Below are positions 34,772-43,580 of a stretch of 64,000 nucleotides of DNA, piece after piece. The stretch spans positions 1 through 64,000 of the forward strand of contig CAKSWS010000005.1 in NCBI GenBank assembly GCA_934512155.1. The letters are read 5' to 3'. How positions within the stretch are numbered: the first letter of the stretch is position 1; each line of letters starts with the position of its first letter. The notes beneath the pieces were generated by a model. That model saw only the letters and a program-made list of their open reading frames with translations. It searched no databases and was not told the origin of the DNA. The DNA comes from an uncultured Eubacterium sp. (lineage in GTDB: Bacteria; Bacillota; Clostridia; Oscillospirales; Acutalibacteraceae). The translations under genes and the position numbers were made by a program.

Positions 34772-36079
34772 ATGCATTCGGATTTTGCAAAAACGCCGCC
34801 TCTTGGCTGGAACAGTTGGGATTGTTACGGTGCAGGTGTTAATGAAAAACAATTAAAAGAAAATGCCGATTATATGGCAAAATATTTAAAACCTTACGGT
34901 TGGAAATATATTATTTGCGATATTCAGTGGTATGAACCAAATGCCAAAGGCAATGATTATAATAATTTTGCTCCTTTAAATATGGATGAATACGGCAGAT
35001 TAATGCCTGCCGAAAACAGATTTCCCTCTGCCAAAGGCGGAAAGGGCTTTAAGCCTATTGCCGATTATTGCCATAATTTAGGACTTAAATTCGGAATTCA
35101 TATTATGCGTGGCGTTCCAAGAGGTGCAGTTCATGCCGATTTGCCCGTTTTTAACAGCAATTATTTTTGCCGTGAAATTGCTCATCATTTTTCTGTTTGC
35201 TCTTGGAATACCGATATGTACGGCTTAAAAAATTGCCAAGGTGCACAGGAATATTACAATTCAATAATAAATCTTTATGCATCTTGGGGTGTTGATTTTA
35301 TTAAGTGCGATGATATTGCCGTTACGGAATTTCGTAAGTGGGACAAGCCTTATTCGGCTTATTATGAAATTGAAATGATAAGAAAAGCTATTGATAATTG
35401 CGGCAGAAATATTGTGCTTTCTCTTTCTCCAGGTCCGGCAAGCACTGAAAATGCCGCTCATCTTCGTAAAAATGCAAATATGTGGCGTATGACAGGTGAT
35501 TTTTGGGATGTTTGGGAAAAACTTTATGATATGTTTGATAAGTGCCGTGATTGGCAAGATTTAACAGGCGGCGGTTGCTGGGCAGATTGTGATATGCTTC
35601 CGTTAGGCAGGCTGTCAAAGGACGGCACATGCCACGGTCCTGCAAACAGGTACACTCAGTTTACAAAGCCTGAACAGTATACTCTTATGACTTTGTGGGG
35701 AATTTTCAGAAGTCCGTTAATGTTTGGCGGCAATTTGCCGGAAAATGATGGGTTCACCCTTTCTCTTTTAACAAATGCCGAATATATGGAAATGCACAAA
35801 AATTCCTTTGGTGCAAGGCAGGTTTACAGAAAAGAGGGTAAAAACGGCGGCACTGTTGTTTGGGCGTCATCAGGCAAAAAGTGCAAATATGTCGCATTGT
35901 TTAATACAAAAAACAAGGCAAATAAAATATCTTATTCCCTTTCTGAAATTTTAATGCCAAATACAAAGTATTCGGTTTTAAATGTTTGGAACGGTGAAGT
36001 TCAAACCGTTTGCAACAAAATTTCTGCTTGTGTTGAACCCCACGGTGCTGTGCTGTTTAAAATTTGCACTGCCTGTTAA
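34772..36079 (+). CDS. GH27 family glycosidase (alpha-galactosidase type)
   Basis: 435 residues from the ATG at 34772, eight bases after AAAGGAA; a 20-codon upstream extension would overlap the promoter. The family signature TPPLGWNSWDCYG is at 8-20. The predicted nucleophile is D180 in FIKCDD and the predicted acid/base is D243 in RMTGDFWD. A C-terminal beta domain completes the fold. No signal peptide, so it is cytoplasmic and must act on imported oligosaccharides such as melibiose or raffinose fragments; beta-L-arabinopyranosides are the alternative GH27 substrates. A GPH sugar symporter at 38519 may supply substrate, although two genes lie between. Confidence 0.9.
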   Translation: MHSDFAKTPPLGWNSWDCYGAGVNEKQLKENADYMAKYLKPYGWKYIICDIQWYEPNAKGNDYNNFAPLNMDEYGRLMPAENRFPSAKGGKGFKPIADYCHNLGLKFGIHIMRGVPRGAVHADLPVFNSNYFCREIAHHFSVCSWNTDMYGLKNCQGAQEYYNSIINLYASWGVDFIKCDDIAVTEFRKWDKPYSAYYEIEMIRKAIDNCGRNIVLSLSPGPASTENAAHLRKNANMWRMTGDFWDVWEKLYDMFDKCRDWQDLTGGGCWADCDMLPLGRLSKDGTCHGPANRYTQFTKPEQYTLMTLWGIFRSPLMFGGNLPENDGFTLSLLTNAEYMEMHKNSFGARQVYRKEGKNGGTVVWASSGKKCKYVALFNTKNKANKISYSLSEILMPNTKYSVLNVWNGEVQTVCNKISACVEPHGAVLFKICTAC

Positions 36080-36127
36080 TTTGTTGTTTTTACGGGTAAC
36101 ATTAAAATAAATATTTGTGTAATAAAA

Positions 36128-36160
36128 AAGCACATTGGTATAAACCAATGTGCTTAATTT
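36128..36160 (-). terminator. Bidirectional terminator between the GH27 gene and ilvE
   Basis: AAGCACATTGGT pairs perfectly with ACCAATGTGCTT around ATAA. T-rich on both strands. Confidence 0.9.
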
Positions 36161-36167
36161 TTGTTTT

Positions 36168-37199
36168 TTAGTCTACTTTAATTTCGTGAACCCAACCTTC
36201 GGGACCTTCAATAGTTCCCATTTGAATTCCGGTTAATGTTTCATAAAGTTTCTTTAAAACAGGACCCATTTCGTCCATTCCGCTTGGGAAGCAAATTTCA
36301 TTGCCGTGGTCAACAATTTTGCCCACAGGGCTGATAACAGCTGCAGTTCCGCAAAGTCCGCATTCTGCAAAATCTTTAACCTCGTCAAATCTAACAGGTC
36401 TGTGTTCTACTTTCATGCCTAAAATTTGCTCTGCAACAACGCAAAGTGAACGCCTTGTAATAGAAGGAAGAATTGAATTTGATTTAGGTGTAACAAGAGT
36501 GCCGTCTTTAGTAACAAAAATAAAGTTAGCACCGCCTGTTTCTTCAACATATGTTCTTGTAGCCGCATCAAGGTACATATTTTCATCATAGCCTTGGTTA
36601 TGAGCATCAACAATAGCATAAAGGCTCATAGCGTAGTTAAGACCTGCTTTAATGTTGCCGGTTCCGTGAGGAGCGGCACGGTCGTAATCGCAAACACGAA
36701 TTGTAATCGGTTTTGCACCGCCTTTAAAGTAAGGGCCAACAGGTGTGCAGAACATTCTAAATTGATATTCGTCTGCCGGTTTTACGCCGATAACGGCATT
36801 TGAGCCAAACATATAAGGGCGAATGTAAAGTGTTGCACCTGAACCGTATGGAGGAACCCAAGCGGCATTTGCACGAACAACATCTTCAACTGCTTTAACA
36901 AATTTGTCTTCCGGAAAAACAGGCATTTGAAGTCTTTTAGCGGATTGAGCAAGTCTTTCGGCATTTAAATCCGGGCGGAAGCAAACAATTCTGCCGTCTG
37001 CCGTTGTGTAGGCTTTTAATCCTTCAAAAACAGTTTGCGCATATTGAAGCACACATGCACATTCGCTCATGGTAATATTAGGGTCATCTGTTAAAGCACC
37101 GTCATCCCACTTGCCGTCTTTGAAGTTTGATATGAATCTTTTATCGGTTGGCATATAGCCAAAGCCGATGTTCGACCAATCAATATTTTTCTTTTCCAT
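36168..37199 (-). CDS. ilvE: Branched-chain amino acid aminotransferase
   Basis: 343 residues, class IV PLP-dependent aminotransferase of the longer type with FGYMPTDKRFI near the start. Motifs: FEGLKAY, RPYMFGS, NIKAGLNYAMSLYA with the PLP lysine, EETGGANFIFV and the C-terminal TAAVISPVGKI. It transfers amino groups between glutamate and leucine, isoleucine or valine. Transcribed alone on the minus strand. No T-box leader is visible in the upstream gap. Confidence 0.95.
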   Translation of the reverse strand: MEKKNIDWSNIGFGYMPTDKRFISNFKDGKWDDGALTDDPNITMSECACVLQYAQTVFEGLKAYTTADGRIVCFRPDLNAERLAQSAKRLQMPVFPEDKFVKAVEDVVRANAAWVPPYGSGATLYIRPYMFGSNAVIGVKPADEYQFRMFCTPVGPYFKGGAKPITIRVCDYDRAAPHGTGNIKAGLNYAMSLYAIVDAHNQGYDENMYLDAATRTYVEETGGANFIFVTKDGTLVTPKSNSILPSITRRSLCVVAEQILGMKVEHRPVRFDEVKDFAECGLCGTAAVISPVGKIVDHGNEICFPSGMDEMGPVLKKLYETLTGIQMGTIEGPEGWVHEIKVD

Positions 37200-37291
37200 A
37201 CATATTACTTCCTTTGAAAAATTTTACTGATTTAATTTTATCACTAATGCTTTAAAGTGTCAATATAACCCAAATTATAAATTAAATTTAC

Positions 37292-37320
37292 TTGATAATA
37301 ATTTATTGCTGAATTATAAT
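37292..37320 (+). promoter_or_regulatory. Promoter of the flavodiiron protein gene
   Basis: TTGATA (37292-37297), 17 bases, TATAAT (37315-37320). The predicted start (near 37327) coincides with the GGAGGT ribosome site, so the leader is only about 12 bases. Confidence 0.75.
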
Positions 37321-37338
37321 GAAAACGGAGGTAAAGAT

Positions 37339-38496
37339 ATGGAAATTACGAATACAATTAAATACATAGGCGTTGACGATAAAGATATTGATTTATTTGA
37401 AAGTCAATACCCGGTAAAAAACGGCGTTTCATACAATTCATATGTAATTATGGATGAAAAAATTGCCGTTATGGATACTGTGGACAAACGAAAAACATCC
37501 CAGTGGCTTGAAAATCTTGAAAACATATTGGCTGGCAAGCAGCCCGATTACCTTGTTATTTCTCATTTAGAGCCTGACCATGCCGCAAATATAGGCTTAA
37601 TTGCCCAAAAGTATCCAAACGTAACCCTTGTGGGAAATGCAAAAACATTTGCAATGCTTCCTCAGTTTTTTAATATTGACCCGGGTGTTAAAAAACTTAC
37701 GGTTAAAGAGGGTGATACACTTTCCTTGGGTTCTCATACATTAACATTTGTTATGGCACCTATGGTTCATTGGCCTGAAGTTATGGTTGAATATGAAAGC
37801 AGTGAAAAAATTCTTTTTTCTGCCGATGGGTTCGGTAAATTCGGTGCACTTGATTGTAACGAACCTTGGGCAGATGAAGCAAGGCGTTATTACATTAATA
37901 TTGTGGGTAAATACGGTGCACCGGTGCAAACGCTTCTTAAAAAAGCCGCAGCTCTTGATATTGAGAAAATTTGTCCCCTTCACGGTCCTGTGCTTACAGA
38001 AAATTTAGGCTGTTACATAGATTTGTATAATACTTGGTCTTTATATAAGCCGGAAACAGACGGCGTGCTTGTTGCTTTTGCTTCAATTCACGGCAACACG
38101 GCTGCCGCTGCCGAAAAAATGAGTCAAATTTTAAAGGCGAAGGGTTGCGCCGATGTTAAGGTTTGCGATTTGTCAAGAACAGATGTGTCTTTTGCCGTGG
38201 CAGACGCTTTTAAGTACGATAAAATCGTATTAATGGCGGCAAGTTATGACGGCGGCGTTTTTCCGCCTATGGAAACATTCATTGCTCATTTAAAAACAAA
38301 AGCGTTTCAAAACCGCAAAATTGCACTTTGTGAAAACGGCTCTTGGGCCCCTTGTGCAAACAGAGTAATGAAAGCGGCGCTGGAATCAATGAAAAACATT
38401 TCTGTTTGCGAAAATACTGTTACAATTAAATCTGTTATGAAACCTGCTGATATTGCCGCTATGGAAGCAATGGCAGACGAACTTTTGAACAATTAA
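37339..38496 (+). CDS. FprA-type flavodiiron protein
   Basis: 385 residues from the ATG at 37339. The N-terminal metallo-beta-lactamase-like domain carries the di-iron ligands H76, E78, D80 and H81 in SHLEPDHA, then further ligands in MVHWPEV, ADGFGKFG and CPLHGP. The C-terminal flavodoxin domain (from about residue 240) has the FMN loop FASIHGNTAAAA. Such proteins reduce O2 to water or NO to N2O in the cytoplasm of anaerobes, usually fed by rubredoxin; no rubredoxin gene is next to it. The GPH symporter gene starts 22 bases downstream. Confidence 0.95.
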   Translation: MEITNTIKYIGVDDKDIDLFESQYPVKNGVSYNSYVIMDEKIAVMDTVDKRKTSQWLENLENILAGKQPDYLVISHLEPDHAANIGLIAQKYPNVTLVGNAKTFAMLPQFFNIDPGVKKLTVKEGDTLSLGSHTLTFVMAPMVHWPEVMVEYESSEKILFSADGFGKFGALDCNEPWADEARRYYINIVGKYGAPVQTLLKKAAALDIEKICPLHGPVLTENLGCYIDLYNTWSLYKPETDGVLVAFASIHGNTAAAAEKMSQILKAKGCADVKVCDLSRTDVSFAVADAFKYDKIVLMAASYDGGVFPPMETFIAHLKTKAFQNRKIALCENGSWAPCANRVMKAALESMKNISVCENTVTIKSVMKPADIAAMEAMADELLNN

Positions 38497-38518
38497 TATA
38501 TTTTTAGGGGTAAAAATT

Positions 38519-40030
38519 ATGGAAAATTCAGTTCAAACGTACACCAAAAAAGAACGGAATATGTTTTTAACAGGCATGTTCGGTCAAAATATGATTTACA
38601 ATGTTGTGGCAACGGGACTTTATTACTATTTTCAAAATGTAATTTGTTTGCCTGCCGTTGCCTTGGGATGGATTTTTGCCGTTGCCCGTGTGTGGGATGC
38701 GATTAACGACCCAATTATGGGCAGTATTGTAGATAAAACCCATTCAAAATGGGGCAAATGCAGACCTTATCTTATTTTTTCGCCGGCAATTATTTGTGTT
38801 ATTACTTGCGTTTCCTTTTTAAACGGCAACTATGCACAGGCAAAGTTAAACGGAAACAGCACGGCTATGGGCTTTATTGTTGCTTGGGCGGCAATTTCTT
38901 ATGTGTTGTGGGGAATGTCTTATACTGTTGGCGATATTCCGCTTTGGGGCATAATTTCACGTATGTCAGAGGATGAAAAAGACAGGTCTACTCTTATTTC
39001 TCTTTCCAGAATTATAGCGTCAATCGGTGCTGCTGTTGTTGTTGTTTCAATTATTGCTTTGTCTCAGGCAGTAAATACAGCCGTTGGCGCAAATCAAAAT
39101 GCACAAAAGGGATTTATAATAGTTGGCTTTGCCACAACAATTATTGCAAGTTTGCTCTTTGAATGTGCCGGCATCGGAACAAAGGAAAGAGTGCCTTCTT
39201 CTTCGGAAACAAAAACAATGAAGGAAAGTTTTGCGTTAATGTGGCAGTGTGTTCCTTTCAGAAGGCTTCTGATAAGCGGTCTTCTTCGTTCACCTATTCA
39301 GCTTTTAATGGTTGTTGTTATGACCTTGTTTTCTTATTATTATTGTGATGGCGATTTAACAACGGCGTTTACAAACGGCAAAAGATTTCTTATTGTTGCA
39401 ATTATCGGCGGCGGTTTGTTTATAGGTCAGTTTTTGGCTATGGCAATTTGCCCTGCACTTATTAAAAAGTATGATGTTAAAAAGATTTATAATGTTTTTA
39501 GCGGATTTTCCGCAATTCCTTTTGCCTTGCTTTTTGTGTTTTATCTTATTGCCCCGTCAAATTTGGGTGCAATTCAGTGGGTTGTAGCAGACGGCATAAT
39601 GTTCTTTGGCGCAGGAATGGGATTTGGTGCTGTTAACGTTTGCCAATCTGTTATGATTTCCGATTGTATTGATTATGAGGAATACCACCACGGCTACAGA
39701 CCCGACGGAATTTTCTTTTCAGGTCAAAGTTTTATAACTAAATTTTCCGCAGGCATTTCTTCATTAATTTCGGCATATGTTTTTGCCACGGTCGGTTACA
39801 CCGATGTTAATATTGACGCTATGAATCAAGCTATTGCAAACGGCGCTTCATTTGCTTCGGATTATTTACCTTATTCAAAAGCAATGTGGTTTTTAATTTC
39901 AATTCCTCCTGCTATAGGAATGGTGCTGGCGGTTATACCCACGCTTAAATATGAAATAGATAAGAAATCACACGATAAAATGCTTGCCGAATTGGTTGAA
40001 AGGCATCGTGCTGCAGAAGAAAACAAATAA
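38519..40030 (+). CDS. GPH family sugar:cation symporter (MFS)
   Basis: 503 residues with about twelve membrane segments. Features of the glycoside-pentoside-hexuronide family: the VWDAINDPIMGSIVDKTHSKWGKCRPY segment after helix 2 with its conserved Asp residues, and the central IDYEEYHHGYRPDG loop. It imports a sugar or glycoside with Na+ or H+. It lies 22 bases after the flavodiiron gene with a modest AGGGG ribosome site, so it is probably co-transcribed, an odd metabolic pairing. The GH27 enzyme nearby is a possible user of the imported sugar. Confidence 0.92.
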   Translation: MENSVQTYTKKERNMFLTGMFGQNMIYNVVATGLYYYFQNVICLPAVALGWIFAVARVWDAINDPIMGSIVDKTHSKWGKCRPYLIFSPAIICVITCVSFLNGNYAQAKLNGNSTAMGFIVAWAAISYVLWGMSYTVGDIPLWGIISRMSEDEKDRSTLISLSRIIASIGAAVVVVSIIALSQAVNTAVGANQNAQKGFIIVGFATTIIASLLFECAGIGTKERVPSSSETKTMKESFALMWQCVPFRRLLISGLLRSPIQLLMVVVMTLFSYYYCDGDLTTAFTNGKRFLIVAIIGGGLFIGQFLAMAICPALIKKYDVKKIYNVFSGFSAIPFALLFVFYLIAPSNLGAIQWVVADGIMFFGAGMGFGAVNVCQSVMISDCIDYEEYHHGYRPDGIFFSGQSFITKFSAGISSLISAYVFATVGYTDVNIDAMNQAIANGASFASDYLPYSKAMWFLISIPPAIGMVLAVIPTLKYEIDKKSHDKMLAELVERHRAAEENK

Positions 40031-40041
40031 AATTATAATAA

Positions 40042-40075
40042 AACCGCTCGAATTATTTTTCGAGCGGTTATTTTT
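40042..40075 (+). terminator. Bidirectional terminator between the GPH symporter and ClC genes
   Basis: AACCGCTCGAA (40042-40052) pairs perfectly with TTCGAGCGGTT (40059-40069), T-rich on both sides. Confidence 0.9.
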
Positions 40076-40097
40076 ATATTAATGTAAGTTTTTCTGT

Positions 40098-41666
40098 TTA
40101 ATCTGAACTGATTATGTTTTCAAGCCTTGTTTTGTCTTTTGCAAATCGTCGTTGAGAAACAAGAAGAACAATTTTATCGCCCTCTTTAATAACAGTGTCG
40201 CCTTTTGGGGTAATGCCGCCGTCGTTTCTTTCAATGGTAACAACAAGGCAATGCTTGCCCCAGTCAACGTCTTTAACGGTTTTGCCTGCAATTTTACTGC
40301 CTGTGGGAACAACAAGAGTTTGAATAATTTTTTCGCCTATTTTGCCCTCGTTTGCCGTAATGTTGTTGTTTTTAAGTACTCTGCTGAGTGATGCGGCGTA
40401 AAACGGTGTGGAGCCAAGTGTTTCAGCTACGGCGTATGAAACAAGGCTTGTAACAACAAGCGGCAGCAGGCTGTTCATATTGCCTGAAATTTCAAGCACA
40501 ATAACAATGCCTGTTATCGGTGCACGAACTATGGACGCAAAAAATCCTGCCATGCCGATAACAACAAATTCCTGCCATAAATCAGGATTTAAATCAAACA
40601 GCCCTATAGCAACAGAACCGTAAATCGCACCTAAATATGTGCCCAAAATAGAAAGAGGATAAAGGGTGCCGCCGGGTGCACCGGAACTAAAGCTAAATAC
40701 GCCGAAAACGTATTTTGCCACAAGCAAAATAATCATTGTTAATATTGCAGGGCGTTCTGCCATAAGGTATTCGGCCATACTGTGTCCGCCGCAAAGAATT
40801 TGCGGCATATATAAACCAACCACGCCTGAAGTTACAAACACAAGCGCCATTTTAAGCCAGCCCGGCAGTTTGATTTTTTTAAACAAATCCTGCCCTTTCA
40901 TCATTGTGGTGTTGTATGCGGCACCGGAAAAACCTAAAATAATTCCGAAAATTATAAGCAACCACTAGTAGCGCAGGGGAATGTTTTCCGTTTCATAATT
41001 AAAAACGGTGCTTTGACCGAAAAAGAATTTTGAAATATAATCGCCTACAACTGCTGCAACAATGCCCATAACAAGCACAGATTTATCAAATGTGTGTTGA
41101 ATTTCTTCAAGCACAAATATAATTCCGCCAAGAGGTGCGTTAAATGCGGCAGCCAAGCCTGCACCGGCACCGCAGCTCATCATTCGCAGTTCTGTCGTTT
41201 TGTCTGCCTTTGTAATTTTTGCCGCACCTTTTGCCGCCATTGCGCCAAGCTGAATGCTGGGGCCCTCTCTGCCTAAAGAAAGACCGGCAAAAACAGATGT
41301 GGTTGAACCTACAAGCTTTGCTAAAATTATTCGCCACCAGCTGTGGTTTATGTACCCACCTAATTCTGCCGAAACCTGCGGAATACCGGAGCCGGCGGAA
41401 AGGGGTTGCCATTTTGCTATAATAAACCAAACAAAAACTCCAAGCAGAGCAAGAATTCCCAGCCAAAGCATAATTTTAAGCGGATTGCCTGAAACGGCTG
41501 TAATGATTTTCATCAGTTTTTCTTCGGAAAAGGAAAGCAAAAATCTGTAAAGCACACAGGTTAAACCTGCCGTTATGCCTACTTCAAGCCCTCTTATAAT
41601 TAAATAAAAACTTTCTTTTCTGCCGTTTTCAAGTTTTCGTAAAGTTGTTTTTCTTTTTTCTTTCAT
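40098..41666 (-). pseudogene. ClC chloride/proton antiporter with C-terminal RCK_C domain, interrupted by an in-frame TAG
   Basis: Reading on the minus strand from ATG 41666, 233 codons encode the first half of a ClC protein, including GREGPSIQLG with the external gating Glu and FVLEEIQ with the internal proton Glu. Codon 234 is TAG (40965-40967). The frame then continues without any shift for 288 codons encoding the second half: SSGAPGGTLYPLSILGTYLG, the ion-pathway Tyr in TPFYAAS, and an RCK_C (TrkA_C) domain. If TAG were sense, the product would be a 522-residue antiporter of normal layout. All other conserved sites are intact, so the change is recent, is read through, or is a sequencing error. 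The second half has only TTG starts without a ribosome site. Confidence 0.88.
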
Positions 41667-41791
41667 AATTTTCCGCCTGTTGTATAAAATATGATTGTTG
41701 TATAATATACCTAATTATTTATAATATCATATTATATCGGATTTTCAAGAATTATTTGTTTTTTATGCATCTTTACAAAGTGTGAAATGTG

Positions 41792-41820
41792 TTGACTTTA
41801 TGCGGAAAATATGGTATAAT
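41792..41820 (+). promoter_or_regulatory. Promoter of the NfeD-SPFH operon
   Basis: TTGACT (41792-41797), 17 bases, TATAAT (41815-41820). Leader of about 150 bases. Confidence 0.8.
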
Positions 41821-41854
41821 TCGTGTGAATTGAGAGAGTAAAATAAGAATATTG

Positions 41855-41890
41855 AAAGCTTGGGCTGAATAAGCCGGCAGCCTAAGTTTT
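41855..41890 (+). promoter_or_regulatory. 13-bp leader hairpin of the NfeD-SPFH operon
   Basis: AAAGCTTGGGCTG (41855-41867) pairs with CAGCCTAAGTTTT (41878-41890) with two G-U pairs and a ten-base loop; an alternative GGCT/AGCC helix exists inside. It lies 90 bases before the start codon and is not a terminator. No known riboswitch recognised. Confidence 0.5.
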
Positions 41891-41979
41891 ATTAAGTGGG
41901 GATTCATATGCGCTTTGTTATCGTGTGTGGGTCTTTTTTTAAACCTAAAACACCCGCTTTCTTGAAAGGAGTTGATTTT

Positions 41980-42405
41980 GTGGTTTGGGTTTGGGTTGCC
42001 GTGGCAGTTGCGGCAATTGTTATTGAGGCGGCAAGTGCGCAGCTTATTTCAGTGTGGTTTGCTTTAGGGGCTTTCGGCTCTTTTGTTGCGGCGTTGGCAG
42101 GTGCAAATGTAACGGTGCAGATAATAATATTTTTTGCATTGTCTGTTGTTGCACTTATAATAATGCTTCCGCTTGTAAAGAAAATCACAAAAAAAGAAAC
42201 CGTTAAAACAAATGCCGACAGATATATCGGCAAAACCGCTGTGGTTACGGAAAAAATTTCCAACATTAACGCACAGGGGCAAGTTAAGGTTGATAATCAA
42301 GTTTGGACGGCAAGAAGTGAAAACAATGCCGATATTGAACAGGGCGCTCAGGTTAAAGTGCTTAAAATAGAAGGCGTAAAGCTTATTGTTTCCGAAATCA
42401 AATAA
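41980..42405 (+). CDS. NfeD-like membrane protein (short form)
   Basis: 141 residues starting at GTG 41980, eight bases after AAAGGAG; a 28-codon extension to ATG 41896 has no ribosome site and lies in the structured leader. Two or three membrane helices (about 1-70) precede an OB-fold domain (about 85-140) with the YIGKTAVVTEKI and GQVKVDNQVWTARSE segments. It lacks the ClpP-like protease domain of long NfeD proteins. Short NfeD proteins are membrane partners of SPFH/flotillin-type proteins; the next gene encodes one, 29 bases downstream. Confidence 0.87.
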   Translation: MVWVWVAVAVAAIVIEAASAQLISVWFALGAFGSFVAALAGANVTVQIIIFFALSVVALIIMLPLVKKITKKETVKTNADRYIGKTAVVTEKISNINAQGQVKVDNQVWTARSENNADIEQGAQVKVLKIEGVKLIVSEIK

Positions 42406-42434
42406 TTAATTTATGTTTATAAAGGAGAAAAATT

Positions 42435-43358
42435 ATGAAAGTTGCTATTATTCTTTTGGTTTTGCTTGTAATTTTGGTTGTTTTTATTATTGCAAACATT
42501 AAGGTTGTTCCTCAATCAAAAGCATATGTTATTGAAAGACTCGGCAAATATTCCGTTACTTGGGAAACGGGTCTTCGTGTTAAAATTCCTTTTATTGAAA
42601 GAATTGCAAAGGTTGTTTCATTAAAAGAGCAGGTTGTTGATTTTGCACCCCAGGCAGTTATTACAAAAGATAATGTTACAATGAAAATAGACACAGTTGT
42701 GTTTTTCCAAATTACCGACCCAAAGCTTTATTGTTACGGCGTTGAAGCACCCCTTGCGGCTATTGAAAACTTAACTGCAACAACATTGCGTAATATTATA
42801 GGTGAAATGGAACTTGACGCAACTCTTACATCAAGGGATACAATTAATACAAAAATTCGCTCTATTCTTGATGAGGCAACAGACCCTTGGGGTATTAAAG
42901 TAAACCGTGTTGAACTTAAAAACATTTTGCCTCCTAAAGAAATTCAGGATTCAATGGAGAAGCAAATGAAGGCAGAACGTGAACGCCGTGAAGCAATTCT
43001 TCGTGCAGAGGGCGAAAAGCAAAGCCGAATTCTTGAAGCAGAAGGCTTTAAAGAATCGAAAATTCTTGAGGCAGAGGCTGAAAAACAATCTGCCATTCTT
43101 CGTGCAGATGCTGTTCGTGAGCAAAAAATCCGTGAGGCAGACGGTGAGGCACAGGCAATTCTTAAAATTAAACAGGCAGAAGCAGACGGCATTAAAATGA
43201 TTAAAGAAGCCGCTCCTTCAAAAGAGGTTGTTCAAATTAAATCTCTTGAAGCTTTTGAAAAGGCTGCAAACGGAAACGCAACAAAAATTATTATTCCAAG
43301 TGAAATTCAAGGTATTGCAGGACTTGCATCCGGTTTGGAAGGTGTTTTAACAAAATAG
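42435..43358 (+). CDS. SPFH/band 7 protein (stomatin/QmcA-like)
   Basis: 307 residues: one N-terminal membrane helix (about 3-22), then a band-7 domain (QSKAYVIERLGKYSVTWETGL, then LRNIIGEMELDATLTSRDTIN). A long charged coiled coil rich in Glu, Ala and Lys (about 175-265) and a hydrophobic tail follow. Such proteins form large ring oligomers on the membrane that organise proteases or membrane domains. AAAGGAG precedes the ATG. The pair with NfeD is a standard arrangement. Confidence 0.93.
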   Translation: MKVAIILLVLLVILVVFIIANIKVVPQSKAYVIERLGKYSVTWETGLRVKIPFIERIAKVVSLKEQVVDFAPQAVITKDNVTMKIDTVVFFQITDPKLYCYGVEAPLAAIENLTATTLRNIIGEMELDATLTSRDTINTKIRSILDEATDPWGIKVNRVELKNILPPKEIQDSMEKQMKAERERREAILRAEGEKQSRILEAEGFKESKILEAEAEKQSAILRADAVREQKIREADGEAQAILKIKQAEADGIKMIKEAAPSKEVVQIKSLEAFEKAANGNATKIIIPSEIQGIAGLASGLEGVLTK

Positions 43359-43375
43359 CATTGCTATTGTTTACG

Positions 43376-43410
43376 GGTCGCTGTGGAAACACGGCGGCCT
43401 TTGCTTTTTT
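43376..43410 (+). terminator. Terminator of the NfeD-SPFH operon
   Basis: GGTCGCTGTG pairs with CACGGCGGCC (two G-U) around a GAAA tetraloop, then TTTGCTTTTTT. Confidence 0.85.
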
Positions 43411-43528
43411 ACAGAATTAAGTCGTAAAACGGCAATGTTAAAAAGTAAAAAATTAATATTAAGTTTACTTTTTGCATAGATTTTTAAAAAATTTTATAAA
43501 TATTATTAATAACATTTATAAAAAAATG

Positions 43529-43557
43529 TTGAAAAATAATTCAAGATAGGTTATTAT
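43529..43557 (+). promoter_or_regulatory. Promoter with overlapping palindrome before the unknown anchored protein
   Basis: TTGAAA (43529-43534), 17 bases, TATTAT (43552-43557). AACATTT/AAATGTT (43511-43530) forms an inverted repeat reaching the -35, a possible operator. Confidence 0.5.
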
Positions 43558-43580
43558 TATAAAACAAGGGGGTATTTCCT

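Noticed and set aside
37200..37291. T-box leader for ilvE
   Set aside because: No specifier stem, T-box sequence or terminator is visible upstream of the start at 37199.
40965..40967. TAG as pyrrolysine codon in the ClC gene
   Set aside because: Pyrrolysine is confined to methylamine enzymes and a few others; nothing here suggests it, and no pylTSBCD genes are in the window.
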